NCBI RefSeq assembly: GCF_900607235.1
Contig: NZ_LR027848.1
Span: 857,241-921,240, forward strand
DNA length: 64,000 bases
Source: Olivibacter jilunii
GTDB lineage: Bacteria; Bacteroidota; Bacteroidia; Sphingobacteriales; Sphingobacteriaceae
Reading direction: 5' to 3'
Part shown: piece after piece, positions 16,336-24,582 of the stretch
Numbering within the stretch: the stretch's first letter is position 1
How the letters are laid out: each line of letters opens with the position of its first letter
Position numbers and translations under genes: made by a program
The notes under the pieces: generated by a model
The model's database searches: none
What the model was told of the DNA's origin: nothing
The model's input: only the letters and a program-made list of their open reading frames with translations

Positions 16336-16361
16336 GTGAAAAATCGCTAGATTTATGTGAT

Positions 16362-16520
16362 GGGGTGTAAGGTATAGGGTGTAAGGTTTAAGGTGGAGGG
16401 TATAAGGTGTAAGGTATACGGTATAGGGCGGTGTAAGGCGTAAGCTATAAGCTATAAGTTATAAGCTTTAAGTGTTAGCTATGGGGGAGGTATGGGGATT
16501 AAGGTTAAACCTTATGCCTC
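16362..16520. repeat. Degenerate intergenic word repeat (taaggtatagggtg type)
   Basis: The gap between the polyprenyl synthase operon and the signalling operon is filled with variants of GTAAGGTATAGGGTGTAAGG and then AAGCTATAAGCTATAAG, ending with the opposite strand word ACCTTATGCCTC. No gene is seen. A similar word set occurs at 29740-29900. Confidence 0.6.
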
Positions 16521-16527
16521 AAGCCTC

Positions 16528-17364
16528 TTATCCTTCAAAGACTTGTTTGCGCCAAATTTTTGCTTCGGTGGCTACTTGTTTATATCGATTTGCAATGCTT
16601 GAAAATAGCAAGGTTTCTTTAGTGCCCAAGGCAAGGTAACCTAGCGGAGCTAGGCTATCATCAAATAAACTGAAAACCTGGTTCTGAAGATAACTGTTGA
16701 AATAAATTAATACGTTACGGCAGGAAATTAGCTGAAACTCGTTGAATGAGCCGTCAGAGACTAGATTATGTTGACTGAAAATAATTTTCTCCGACAATTC
16801 CTGATTTAGTATGGCATGATGGTAATTGGCTGTATAGTAAGTTGAGAAATCCTGAAACCCTCCGGAAAGTATATAATTTTCCGAGTATAGCTTCATGCTT
16901 TTCAAATTAAATATCCCTTCCTTCGCTTCTTCCAATACCGCCGGATTAAGATCGGTTGCATAAATTAAAGACTTATGCAATAGATTGGCTTCTTTTAACA
17001 AAATGGCTATGGAATAGGCCTCTTCACCGGTAGAGCAGCCCGCTACCCATACGCGTATAAAGGGATAAGTCCCCAGCGTAGGTATGATTTGAGCGCGTAG
17101 AAATTTATAAAATTCCGCATCGCGGAACATCTCAGTGACGTTAACAGTAATTCCCTCAACAAAGCGCTTTAAATAAGTCTTGTCTACTTTTAAGCGATAA
17201 CGCATTTCGGCGAAGCTAGGGAATCGGTCTCGTGTAAAAAGTCGGTTAACCTGACGCTTTAAGGAAGCTCTGCTATAATTGCGAAAGTCGTAGCCATGTA
17301 TCTCTAGCAGATCATTAATTAGGGTTTCTAAGTCGGTATCTTCGATCGCTGGAAATTGCCACAT
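16528..17364 (-). CDS. CheR-type protein-glutamate O-methyltransferase
   Basis: S-adenosylmethionine-dependent methyltransferase of the CheR family, 278 residues. The N-terminal helical domain (about 1-75) is followed by the SAM-binding fold: VTEMFRDAEFYKFLR, the motif VAGCSTGEEAYSIAILL (about residue 108) and the CheR segment FQLISCRNVLIYFN. Classical CheR methylates chemoreceptors, but no receptor, CheW or CheA gene is near. It is the last gene of an operon with a response regulator and two hybrid kinases, so it more likely modifies a kinase or acts in signalling. The usual partner methylesterase CheB is absent here. One nt separates it from the upstream response regulator gene. Confidence 0.9.
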   Translation of the reverse strand: MWQFPAIEDTDLETLINDLLEIHGYDFRNYSRASLKRQVNRLFTRDRFPSFAEMRYRLKVDKTYLKRFVEGITVNVTEMFRDAEFYKFLRAQIIPTLGTYPFIRVWVAGCSTGEEAYSIAILLKEANLLHKSLIYATDLNPAVLEEAKEGIFNLKSMKLYSENYILSGGFQDFSTYYTANYHHAILNQELSEKIIFSQHNLVSDGSFNEFQLISCRNVLIYFNSYLQNQVFSLFDDSLAPLGYLALGTKETLLFSSIANRYKQVATEAKIWRKQVFEG

Positions 17365-17365
17365 A

Positions 17366-17749
17366 TTATTGTAAATGTTTTCGAATCACCATAGTTAACT
17401 CATCAATGTCAATCGGCTTAGAAATATAGTCGTTCGCCCCTGCATCTAGGCACTTTTCCCTGTCGTGGCTCATTGCTTGGGCGGTGACAGCTATCACCGG
17501 AATATCTTTGATAGGTTCAGTTTTCCTGATCCGCGATGTAGCCTCGTATCCATCAAGATCGGGCATCATCATATCCATCAAAACCAGTTTTATATCCTTA
17601 TTCTCTTTAAGAAAAGTTAAGCCTTCTTCAGCGCTGCTCGCAGTAATGGCCGTATAACCTCTTGATTTTAAAACAGCACTTAAGGCCAGAATGTTTAACG
17701 GTTCGTCATCAATGATGAGTATTTTGCCTCGGTTTATTGGTAGAGCCAT
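17366..17749 (-). CDS. Single-domain response regulator
   Basis: A 127-residue stand-alone REC domain. The acidic pocket is in IIDDEP, the phospho-acceptor is D59 in LVLMDMMMPDLDGYE, the switch residues lie in VIAVTAQA, and the conserved lysine is in YISKPID. There is no output domain, so it probably acts as a phosphate shuttle or binds a partner. Its start overlaps the end of the large hybrid kinase gene by 16 nt, so translation is likely coupled. It closely resembles the third REC domain of that kinase, suggesting a duplication. Confidence 0.94.
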   Translation of the reverse strand: MALPINRGKILIIDDEPLNILALSAVLKSRGYTAITASSAEEGLTFLKENKDIKLVLMDMMMPDLDGYEATSRIRKTEPIKDIPVIAVTAQAMSHDREKCLDAGANDYISKPIDIDELTMVIRKHLQ

Positions 17750-20700
17750 ACGCGCAACAAGGAAATTAATTGATCAATATCTATAGGTTTTGAAATATAG
17801 TCAGACGCACCGGCAGCAATACATTTCTCCCGATCGCCCATCATGGCTTTCGCCGTTACGGCTAATATGGGTAGATTTTTGAATCGGGATTCCTGCCTAA
17901 TGCGCGTGGTAGTCTCGTAGCCATCCATTTCAGGCATCATCATATCCATCAAAACGATATCCACTTTATCAGCATGAGCATGCAAAGTCTGTAGCGCCTC
18001 TTTTCCATTTTCTGCGGCTAGTACATTTATTTTATATCGCTCCAGTGCCTTGGTCAAAGAAAATATATTTCGGATATCATCATCTGCGATAAGCACCGTC
18101 TTGTTATTTAGTACTTCGGTCAGTGTGCTGTTCAGTTTTAGTTTTTCCTTCTTTGGCGTGTCATTAGACTCCTCCACAAGATGCAGAAATAGCGCTACTT
18201 CATCCAGTATCCTTTCATAAGAATGCGCGGTTTTTACCACAATGGAATCTGCATATTGTTTGATCTTAATTTCTTCTGATGGCGAAAGTTGCTTGCCGGT
18301 AAAAATAATGACCGGTAAATTTTCCATCCCCGCGTCCGACTTGATGGTCTCAAGTGTTTTATAAGCTTGCGCATCGGGGATACCCATGTCTAAGATGACA
18401 CAATCGGCCTCGTGACTTTTCAAACGGTTAACGCCGGAATGAATATCCTTGCTGATATCCGTTTTGACGTCAAAGCTTTCCAAATAATGTGCAAGCGCCT
18501 GTGCATGTTTTAGGTTATCTTCAATAATTAAGACCTTTCGCGGGCCGGCCGATAACGCTTTTTCCACGCGATTAAAGATCTGGCCTATTTGTTCCAGCGC
18601 CATCGGTTTCCTGATGAAATCAATGGCCCCTTTTGTGATACTTTCTCGTTTCACTTCATGGGAAGACATAATATGAACGGGAATATGGCGCGTAGCAGGG
18701 TTACTTTTGATCTCCTCCATTACCTGCCAACCATTTTTTACCGGTAATTCGATATCCAAAAGGATGGCTCTCGGCATATATTTTTCAGCAAGCTCGATCC
18801 CTAAATCACCTCTTACCGTTGTAACAACCTTGTAATCGTTTTTATGGGAGAAGTCTACTAAAGCACGCGCAAAATTGGTGTCGTCTTCAATAATCAATAA
18901 GACGTTATCACCGTCGTTAATTTGGTCACGATCGTCGGTGAGCTCGTTCGGTATTATTGGACTTAGGAAGGGTACCGGTGGCGTGGAAATCTTTTCGTAA
19001 GTTATCTTTTTATCATTATTTTTCTCAGCTTCCCGGTGAACTAAAGGAACTTCTTCCACCACCGTTTTTTCTTCCACCGGTTTAGCGACTGGAATGCTGA
19101 CAATAAACTCACTGCCTTTAGTCACTTCGCTATTAATATACAGCGAGCCGCCCAGTAGTTTAGCCAGTTCTTTACTAATCGATAAGCCAAGGCCGGTGCC
19201 GCCAAATTTGCGCCGCGTAGAGCCGTCTGCTTGTTGAAAGGCCTCGAAAACCAGTTGATGTTTTTCTTTTGGTATACCGATTCCCGTATCGCGCACCGCA
19301 AAGTTTAAATACCCTTCCTTTTCTTTATTCGGATATACACTTAAGGTCACCGAACCTTTGGCCGTAAATTTAAGCGCGTTGGAAATCAGGTTTCTTAATA
19401 TTTGTTGTAACCGGAGATTGTCCGTTTGAATTTTGCTAAAGGTTGTTTTATCGCAGTCAAATTTGAGTTCGAGGCCTTTATCAACAGCCATAGGACCGAA
19501 TAAATTTTGCAGATCATTGATCATATCGGCAAGTGATACGTCTTCATAGGAAAGGGTCATCTTTCCGGCCTCGATTTTAGATAGATCTAGAATCTCGTCA
19601 ATTAGCGTTAAAAGGCCATTTCCGGAAGTTTGAATGACCTTAGCATATTCAATTTGATCTTCCAGTAAATTTCCTTCGTTGTTTTCGCTGAGTAAGCGGG
19701 AAAGCAATAAGATCGAATTAAGTGGGGTACGAAGTTCATGCGACATATTAGCTAAAAACTCCGATTTATACTTCGTGCTTAACGCTAGGTCTTCTGCCTT
19801 TTTTTGTATTTCCAAGTTCCGCTCCAGGATCATCTGATTTTTTTCTTCCAACGCCTGCGATTTGATTTCGAGTTCCTGGTTGCTTTCCAACAATTCTTCT
19901 TGCTGTACCCTTAATTCCTCTTCAGAAGCTTGTAATTTATTTGCCTGTGCTTCCAACTCAACATTTAGATTTTCGAGTTCGGTTTGTTGCGCCTGTAGTT
20001 CTTCCGCTTGTGCTTGCGTTTCTTCCAACAATTCTTTCAAGCGGATTCGACTCTTAATAGCATGGATAGCTGCACCTACGTTGGTAGCAATACGGTTGGC
20101 AAAAGCAACTGCCGCTTCCGGTATGGTGTTGATTGATGCAATTTCTATTATACCTTCTACTTCTTTTTCATGAATCAAAGGAATAATTAACACCCATTGG
20201 GGCTTAGCCGTACCTAAGCTGGTTCGGATTTGAAGATATTCATCGGGTAATTGCTCCAATAAAACGCTTCTCTTTTCTGCGATCACTTTTCCAAGAAGAG
20301 TTTCTCCAATGGTGATCTGCTGTGGTAGTTGCGATCGGTCAGCTACGCCAATGCTGCTGATCAGCTCGAAATTTTTTCCATATTCACCTATGTAGTAAGT
20401 GCCTAAGGCAGCATCCAAATAATCAACTAAAGCCTTTAAGACGTCTAAACCGAATTCCTTCAGTTCGGATCGGCCTATAAGCAAGCCATTTACGACGCTT
20501 TCACCTGTCTGTAGCCATAACTCAGTTTTGTCTTTTTTCGAATGTCGTTCCAGCGAGTTTCTCATGTTGACGAGGGCGTTACCCAAAACGTCATGAGGGC
20601 CCTTGGCTGCAATAGGAATATCGTAATTTTCTTTCCCTATTTCTTCGGCTGCTTTCGCTAGCTCCTGGTTGCTCAGGTCGATTTTCCTGATAGATCGAGC

Positions 20701-21783
20701 CACAACACCCAAATCGTCTTTGGCAAAGGTAGGCAAAGCGATGTTCGTATAACCCAGGGCAATCTTGCTGGCCGCCTCTTGTAGCTCGAATAAGTGATTT
20801 GCGATATTTTTTATAACCAAATAAATAAGCACGATGGCGACTAATACACAGAAAACCAGTATAATACGTGTAAAATTACGGTCGTATATCTCTGACTCAT
20901 AAACGCTGGACGCACCCGTGCCAATTGACTCAATGGTGGTGTTTAAACGTGCCTTTAATACATCCATCGCCGTAGCCGATATATTCCACCATTCGTTGGC
21001 TGTAAAGCGCTCCGGCAATGCTTTAGTATCATGTACTGTTTTAAAGAAAGCTAAAGTGGTATTGAAGGCTTGGCTGGCTTTCAGTTTATCCAAATTTTGC
21101 TCACTATAGCGTTTGTCAAGACTTTTAAGCTGGTCGATATAGGATCGAAAAAGCTCGTAGTTCATATTGAATTTTGAGAAATCCAATGTATTCAGCTTGT
21201 CGTCAGCATAAGTAAAATAAATATTTAAACGCAGAATTGCGGCATAATTAATCAGCTGAGATAGGATCTCCCGAAGTTCGATTTGCCCTCCCAAGCTTTC
21301 ATTAAGATTGGCATAATCGGTAGACACCCTACTGAAAACACTGAGTCTTTCGGTAATTTTCTGATAGTTATTGAACGTCTCTTCATAACCCATTTCTCCG
21401 CTATTGATGCTTGATCGCCAATGGGGTAATTCATTTATAAATGTATAATTTGCGTAGTCGGCATTTAATCCACTGTCGATGTAGGTATTAAAATGTTGGA
21501 TTGCTTCATCGGTTTTTAGCTGTTGTACATTAAGTGCGCCTTCATCTTTTGTTTTAAATATCTTATCTAAGCTCAATCGACGTTCTTGCTGTAACTGTTC
21601 GATGAGGTTGTCCGCGCTCAGCGCCAGATTGATGCGGGTTATGAAATTATTTGTCCCTTCTATTCGCTCTGTCTTTTCGTTTTCGACAATGAAAAAGAAA
21701 AATAACAGGCACATAAGCGGTACAAAACCTAGCAAGGTAAGTTTATAGTTTAGTGGAATCAGGTTAAAACGATTTTTTGTCAT
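17734..21783 (-). CDS. Large hybrid sensor histidine kinase with NIT-like sensor, HAMP, GAF and three REC domains
   Basis: A 1349-residue membrane kinase. TM1 is near residues 13-28. The periplasmic region (about 30-305) begins with LIEQLQQERRLSLDKIF, which resembles the nitrate/nitrite-sensing NIT domain. TM2 (about 308-327) leads to HAMP (about 328-385), a GAF-like domain (about 430-580), and a long Gln/Glu coiled coil (about 580-670). The kinase core has the phospho-acceptor H682 in MSHELRTPLNS and an ATPase domain ending in GGTGLGLSIS. Three receiver domains follow: near IIEDDTNFARA, near IIEDNLKHAQA, and a C-terminal one with D1280 in VLMDMMMPEMDGYE. A phosphorelay through this protein to the single-domain regulator is likely. 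The signal is unknown; NIT homology only hints at nitrogen oxides or other small anions. Confidence 0.92.
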   Translation of the reverse strand: MTKNRFNLIPLNYKLTLLGFVPLMCLLFFFFIVENEKTERIEGTNNFITRINLALSADNLIEQLQQERRLSLDKIFKTKDEGALNVQQLKTDEAIQHFNTYIDSGLNADYANYTFINELPHWRSSINSGEMGYEETFNNYQKITERLSVFSRVSTDYANLNESLGGQIELREILSQLINYAAILRLNIYFTYADDKLNTLDFSKFNMNYELFRSYIDQLKSLDKRYSEQNLDKLKASQAFNTTLAFFKTVHDTKALPERFTANEWWNISATAMDVLKARLNTTIESIGTGASSVYESEIYDRNFTRIILVFCVLVAIVLIYLVIKNIANHLFELQEAASKIALGYTNIALPTFAKDDLGVVARSIRKIDLSNQELAKAAEEIGKENYDIPIAAKGPHDVLGNALVNMRNSLERHSKKDKTELWLQTGESVVNGLLIGRSELKEFGLDVLKALVDYLDAALGTYYIGEYGKNFELISSIGVADRSQLPQQITIGETLLGKVIAEKRSVLLEQLPDEYLQIRTSLGTAKPQWVLIIPLIHEKEVEGIIEIASINTIPEAAVAFANRIATNVGAAIHAIKSRIRLKELLEETQAQAEELQAQQTELENLNVELEAQANKLQASEEELRVQQEELLESNQELEIKSQALEEKNQMILERNLEIQKKAEDLALSTKYKSEFLANMSHELRTPLNSILLLSRLLSENNEGNLLEDQIEYAKVIQTSGNGLLTLIDEILDLSKIEAGKMTLSYEDVSLADMINDLQNLFGPMAVDKGLELKFDCDKTTFSKIQTDNLRLQQILRNLISNALKFTAKGSVTLSVYPNKEKEGYLNFAVRDTGIGIPKEKHQLVFEAFQQADGSTRRKFGGTGLGLSISKELAKLLGGSLYINSEVTKGSEFIVSIPVAKPVEEKTVVEEVPLVHREAEKNNDKKITYEKISTPPVPFLSPIIPNELTDDRDQINDGDNVLLIIEDDTNFARALVDFSHKNDYKVVTTVRGDLGIELAEKYMPRAILLDIELPVKNGWQVMEEIKSNPATRHIPVHIMSSHEVKRESITKGAIDFIRKPMALEQIGQIFNRVEKALSAGPRKVLIIEDNLKHAQALAHYLESFDVKTDISKDIHSGVNRLKSHEADCVILDMGIPDAQAYKTLETIKSDAGMENLPVIIFTGKQLSPSEEIKIKQYADSIVVKTAHSYERILDEVALFLHLVEESNDTPKKEKLKLNSTLTEVLNNKTVLIADDDIRNIFSLTKALERYKINVLAAENGKEALQTLHAHADKVDIVLMDMMMPEMDGYETTTRIRQESRFKNLPILAVTAKAMMGDREKCIAAGASDYISKPIDIDQLISLLRVWLYQ

Positions 21784-21808
21784 CGGTTTTTATTTTTCAG
21801 CACAAATT

Positions 21809-22918
21809 CTAGTTTAATGGCAATCGGAAATAAAAAAATGAACCTTCGTTTAAGCGGCTTTCTACACCGTGCTCGCCATGATGGCGGGCAATAATTTCTT
21901 TACATATATAAAGTCCCATGCCCAGGCCTTGAAATTTGTAAGAAGATTCTTCTACTCTATAAAATTTGTCAAATAAATGATTTAGTTTGTCGGATGGTAT
22001 GCCTATTCCAAAATCGCGCACACCGATTTGGATTTTGTTGTCTTCCGTGAGCGCCGTTTCCAAATATATTTCTTTTGAATTAGGTGAGTATTTGATCGCA
22101 TTGGTGAGGTAATTGATCAATACTTGTTCTAATCGCATTTCATCAGCAAGTATAGTGCTATCCACTTGGCCAATCCTTTTAAAAGCGTGTTCCGGATACA
22201 TTTGACTCACATTTTCCAGTGTGTTACTGATTAACTTTTCTATAGAAACCGGCTGAAAATTAAATTTCATCTTTCCGCTCTCTATTTTGGAAATATCCAG
22301 TAAGTCGTCAATCAGTTCCCGTAATTTGTTCAGTTGAGCACTTGTTTTCCCGAGATAGGTTTTAAATTTTTCGTTGTTTTTGGCTTCCGGAAGACGCTCC
22401 AATAATTGCAAGTATCCCCTCACGCTGGTCAGGGGAGTTTTAAGTTCGTGACTGGCTATGCTAATAAATTCGTCCTTCTTATTCTCGAGCATTTTTCGAT
22501 GTTCGATTTCTTGTTTAAGTGCTTCTTGCATTTCATGCATCGCTTGCGCTTGTTCAAACAGGCGATAGAAAGTTTTTACTTTTAGAAGCAAAATATCCGG
22601 ATCAAATGGCTTTGTCAGGTAATCAATCCCGCCGGTTTCATATCCCTGTGTAATAAATTTCTTCTCCGTGTTTACCGCTGATAAGAAGAGTATGGGCGTG
22701 TCAACGGTCTTGCTATAGCCGGAAATCAATTCTGCTACCTCAAAACCGTCCATACCAGGCATTTGAACATCTAATATGATCAGCGCGTACGTAGTTTTAA
22801 GAACTTTTTTTAGTGCCTCTTCTCCGGATGAAGCAGTGTCAACTTTAAAGTTGTTGGTTTCTAGGAACTTCCGTAAAGAAATCAGATTCTCTTGTTTGTC
22901 GTCAACAATTAGTATCAT
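21809..22918 (-). CDS. Response regulator-histidine kinase hybrid (REC-HisKA-HATPase)
   Basis: A 369-residue soluble protein. An N-terminal receiver domain (about 1-120, acceptor D50 in LDVQMPGMDGFE) is joined by a helical linker to a HisKA domain (H157 in ASHELKTPLTSV) and an HATPase_c domain with the loop QGLGMGLYICK. Such kinases take phosphate or binding signals from another kinase and pass them on. It is the first gene of a four-gene operon (kinase, large hybrid kinase, response regulator, CheR); only 25 nt separate it from the next gene. A promoter is visible upstream. Confidence 0.93.
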   Translation of the reverse strand: MILIVDDKQENLISLRKFLETNNFKVDTASSGEEALKKVLKTTYALIILDVQMPGMDGFEVAELISGYSKTVDTPILFLSAVNTEKKFITQGYETGGIDYLTKPFDPDILLLKVKTFYRLFEQAQAMHEMQEALKQEIEHRKMLENKKDEFISIASHELKTPLTSVRGYLQLLERLPEAKNNEKFKTYLGKTSAQLNKLRELIDDLLDISKIESGKMKFNFQPVSIEKLISNTLENVSQMYPEHAFKRIGQVDSTILADEMRLEQVLINYLTNAIKYSPNSKEIYLETALTEDNKIQIGVRDFGIGIPSDKLNHLFDKFYRVEESSYKFQGLGMGLYICKEIIARHHGEHGVESRLNEGSFFYFRLPLN

Positions 22919-22974
22919 TTCGGTGTTGGCACGATGCTGTTAGCCGTTTGTTTTATTAATATATGTTATAACTA

Positions 22975-23003
22975 CAAGTTTAGTAAATTTTTAGGACAAG
23001 CAA
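22975..23003 (-). promoter_or_regulatory. Promoter of the hybrid kinase-CheR operon
   Basis: On the - strand TTG (23001-23003), 18 bp, TAAACTTG (22975-22982), seven of eight matches to TAnnTTTG with one C. Transcription would start near 22968, about 50 nt before ATG 22918. Confidence 0.45.
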
Positions 23004-23009
23004 AAGGAT

Positions 23010-23455
23010 GGTTGAGTAGTTAATGGTGTGCAGTTAGTAGGGAGTAGTTAGTAGGGAGTGGGGAATAGTAATAGGGGGTATGGGACGTAAGCCCTATTCC
23101 CCAACTAACGGGTTCCCTTGTTCACTAACGAGTAGCGAGTAGTTAGTAGTGAGTAGGGAATAGTTAATAGGGAATAGTTAATAGAGGGTATGAGACGTAA
23201 GCCGTGTTCCCAACTAACATGTTCCCTTGTTCACTAACGAGTAGTGAGTAGGGAATAGTTAATAGGAGGTATGAGACGCCATGTTCTCAACTAACAGGTT
23301 TCCTTGTTCACTAACGAGTTGTGAGTAGTTAATGGTGAGTAGTGAGTAGGGAATAGTTAATAGGAGGTATGAGACGTAAGTCATGTTCCCTACTAACGGG
23401 TTCCCTTCTCACTGGCTACCAGCATACGAGCTTACAGCCTATTGCCTACAGCTTC
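23010..23455. repeat. Tandem array of about four imperfect 75-100 bp units
   Basis: Four copies of a unit beginning GGGAATAGTTAATAGG(A/G)GG and passing through TATGAGACGTAAG, TGTTCCC, AACTAACGGGTTCCCTTG and TTCACTAACGAGTAG start near 23060, 23171, 23250 and 23349. Spacers are made of GTAGTTAGTAGTGAGTAGG words. The left part of each unit (GTTAGTAG, GGAATAG) is the reverse complement of words in the right part (CTATTCC, ACTAAC), so each unit could fold into a hairpin. No gene lies here. It fills the gap between the signalling operon and a small-protein gene. Confidence 0.8.
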
Positions 23456-23459
23456 CATC

Positions 23460-23786
23460 CTATAGAATCAATATCAATACTAAAATAATGATGATGATGG
23501 CTCCTACGGATAGATAAACCCCACCGCTGCCTAGGGCACGCGCTCTTTTGTTCATTTCCCGAAGCTCTTTACGGAGTGCTTTGCGCTCTGCCTTTGTCAT
23601 CGTTGATTTATCCATCGCTTTAATCTCTGCCACGCGCCTTTTCATAGCATTGATCTCTCTAGCCGCTTCTTCTTTAGACACTTCTATTGTTTTAGCATTC
23701 TTGTCGTTAGCAAGAGCTGCAATTGGGGTGCTAAATGTGAAAGCTAGCATGAAAACAGTTAATAGTGCATAGATTTTTGATTTCAT
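23460..23786 (-). CDS. Small exported protein with C-terminal membrane anchor
   Basis: A 108-residue protein of unknown function. A signal peptide is at the start (about residues 1-25, ending near ALAN). The middle (about 28-85) is highly charged, basic and helical, with KAERKALRKELREMNKRAR. The end is a pure hydrophobic segment (YLSVGAIIIIILVLILIL) that runs to the last residue, so it would be a tail anchor in the inner membrane or a retained C-terminus. ATG 23786 (MKSKIYALL) is preferred over the frame start 30 nt upstream because it gives a clean signal peptide. Proteins of this layout are, as I recall, common and often multi-copy in Sphingobacteriaceae. No promoter is evident. Confidence 0.75.
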   Translation of the reverse strand: MKSKIYALLTVFMLAFTFSTPIAALANDKNAKTIEVSKEEAAREINAMKRRVAEIKAMDKSTMTKAERKALRKELREMNKRARALGSGGVYLSVGAIIIIILVLILIL

Positions 23787-23931
23787 AAAATTGTTTTTTA
23801 GTGAAACTTTGTGCAATTGATTGGGATTATCATTACACTAGTGCATAATAATTAAAGTTAGCAATTTGTTTTACTTATTCGAAAAAAAATCGAGTAAGGA
23901 AGGAATGAAAAACAGCTTGAAATAAAATTCT

Positions 23932-24582
23932 TTAAATAGCGAGAACTGTTCGTCCGGTGGTAACAAACTGTTGTGCATTTCCTTTGGGAAGCGCGAAGGT
24001 TCCTGTTAAACTACCGAATGCAGGCAATAAAAGTAACGACTGCTCTAAATGAAAGCAGGGAAGCCGAAGTGTTTGCTTTCCCCTTGCTTTAAGATTGGCC
24101 GCGGGATGAACATGACCGGCAATGTTCAGTATTCCTGCCGGAACTTCGGGCAAGGGCGCATGTGAATAGAGGATAAAATCTTCCTGTAAGGTCTCCAAAT
24201 GGACCTTTAAATTACCCTGTTGGTAATAGGCAAGGGGAAGTATGTCATGATTGCCCTTGATGAGAATAAGCTCTGTATGCGGATATTGGGAGGAAAAATC
24301 GACAAAATGAAGCCATGCGGCATTCTCGGAACTGTGAAATAAATCACCCAAAAAAATAATCCGCTTTGTTTCATATTTTTTCAATACATCTTGCAGCAGT
24401 TTATAATCCCGGTCGGTTCCCGCTTGTTGCGGTATGATAATGCCGGCTTTCCTAAAATGAGCAGCCTTTCCAAGGTGTATATCAGCAATTACCAAGGTTT
24501 GATTTTCAGGAAAGAAAATGCATTTTTCCGCTAATAGATATACCGTTTTATTTTTTATTCGCAGCTCCAATCGGTCTCTCAT
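23932..24582 (-). CDS. pdeM: Ligase-associated DNA damage response endonuclease PdeM
   Basis: Metallophosphoesterase of the DNA-repair cluster that also encodes an Lhr-type helicase, an ATP-dependent ligase and a beta-CASP exonuclease. The 216 residues carry the metal-binding motifs in order: VIADIHLGKAAHFRKAGI, LGDLFHS, KGNHD, and GHVHP (two metal ions, phosphodiesterase/nuclease activity). Its start overlaps the helicase stop by 4 nt (24579-24582), so the two are co-translated. Last gene of the cluster. Confidence 0.93.
   Translation of the reverse strand: MRDRLELRIKNKTVYLLAEKCIFFPENQTLVIADIHLGKAAHFRKAGIIIPQQAGTDRDYKLLQDVLKKYETKRIIFLGDLFHSSENAAWLHFVDFSSQYPHTELILIKGNHDILPLAYYQQGNLKVHLETLQEDFILYSHAPLPEVPAGILNIAGHVHPAANLKARGKQTLRLPCFHLEQSLLLLPAFGSLTGTFALPKGNAQQFVTTGRTVLAI

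Noticed and set aside
23010-23455. CRISPR array
   Set aside because: Units differ from each other along their whole length, no constant repeat/variable spacer pattern and no cas genes exist.
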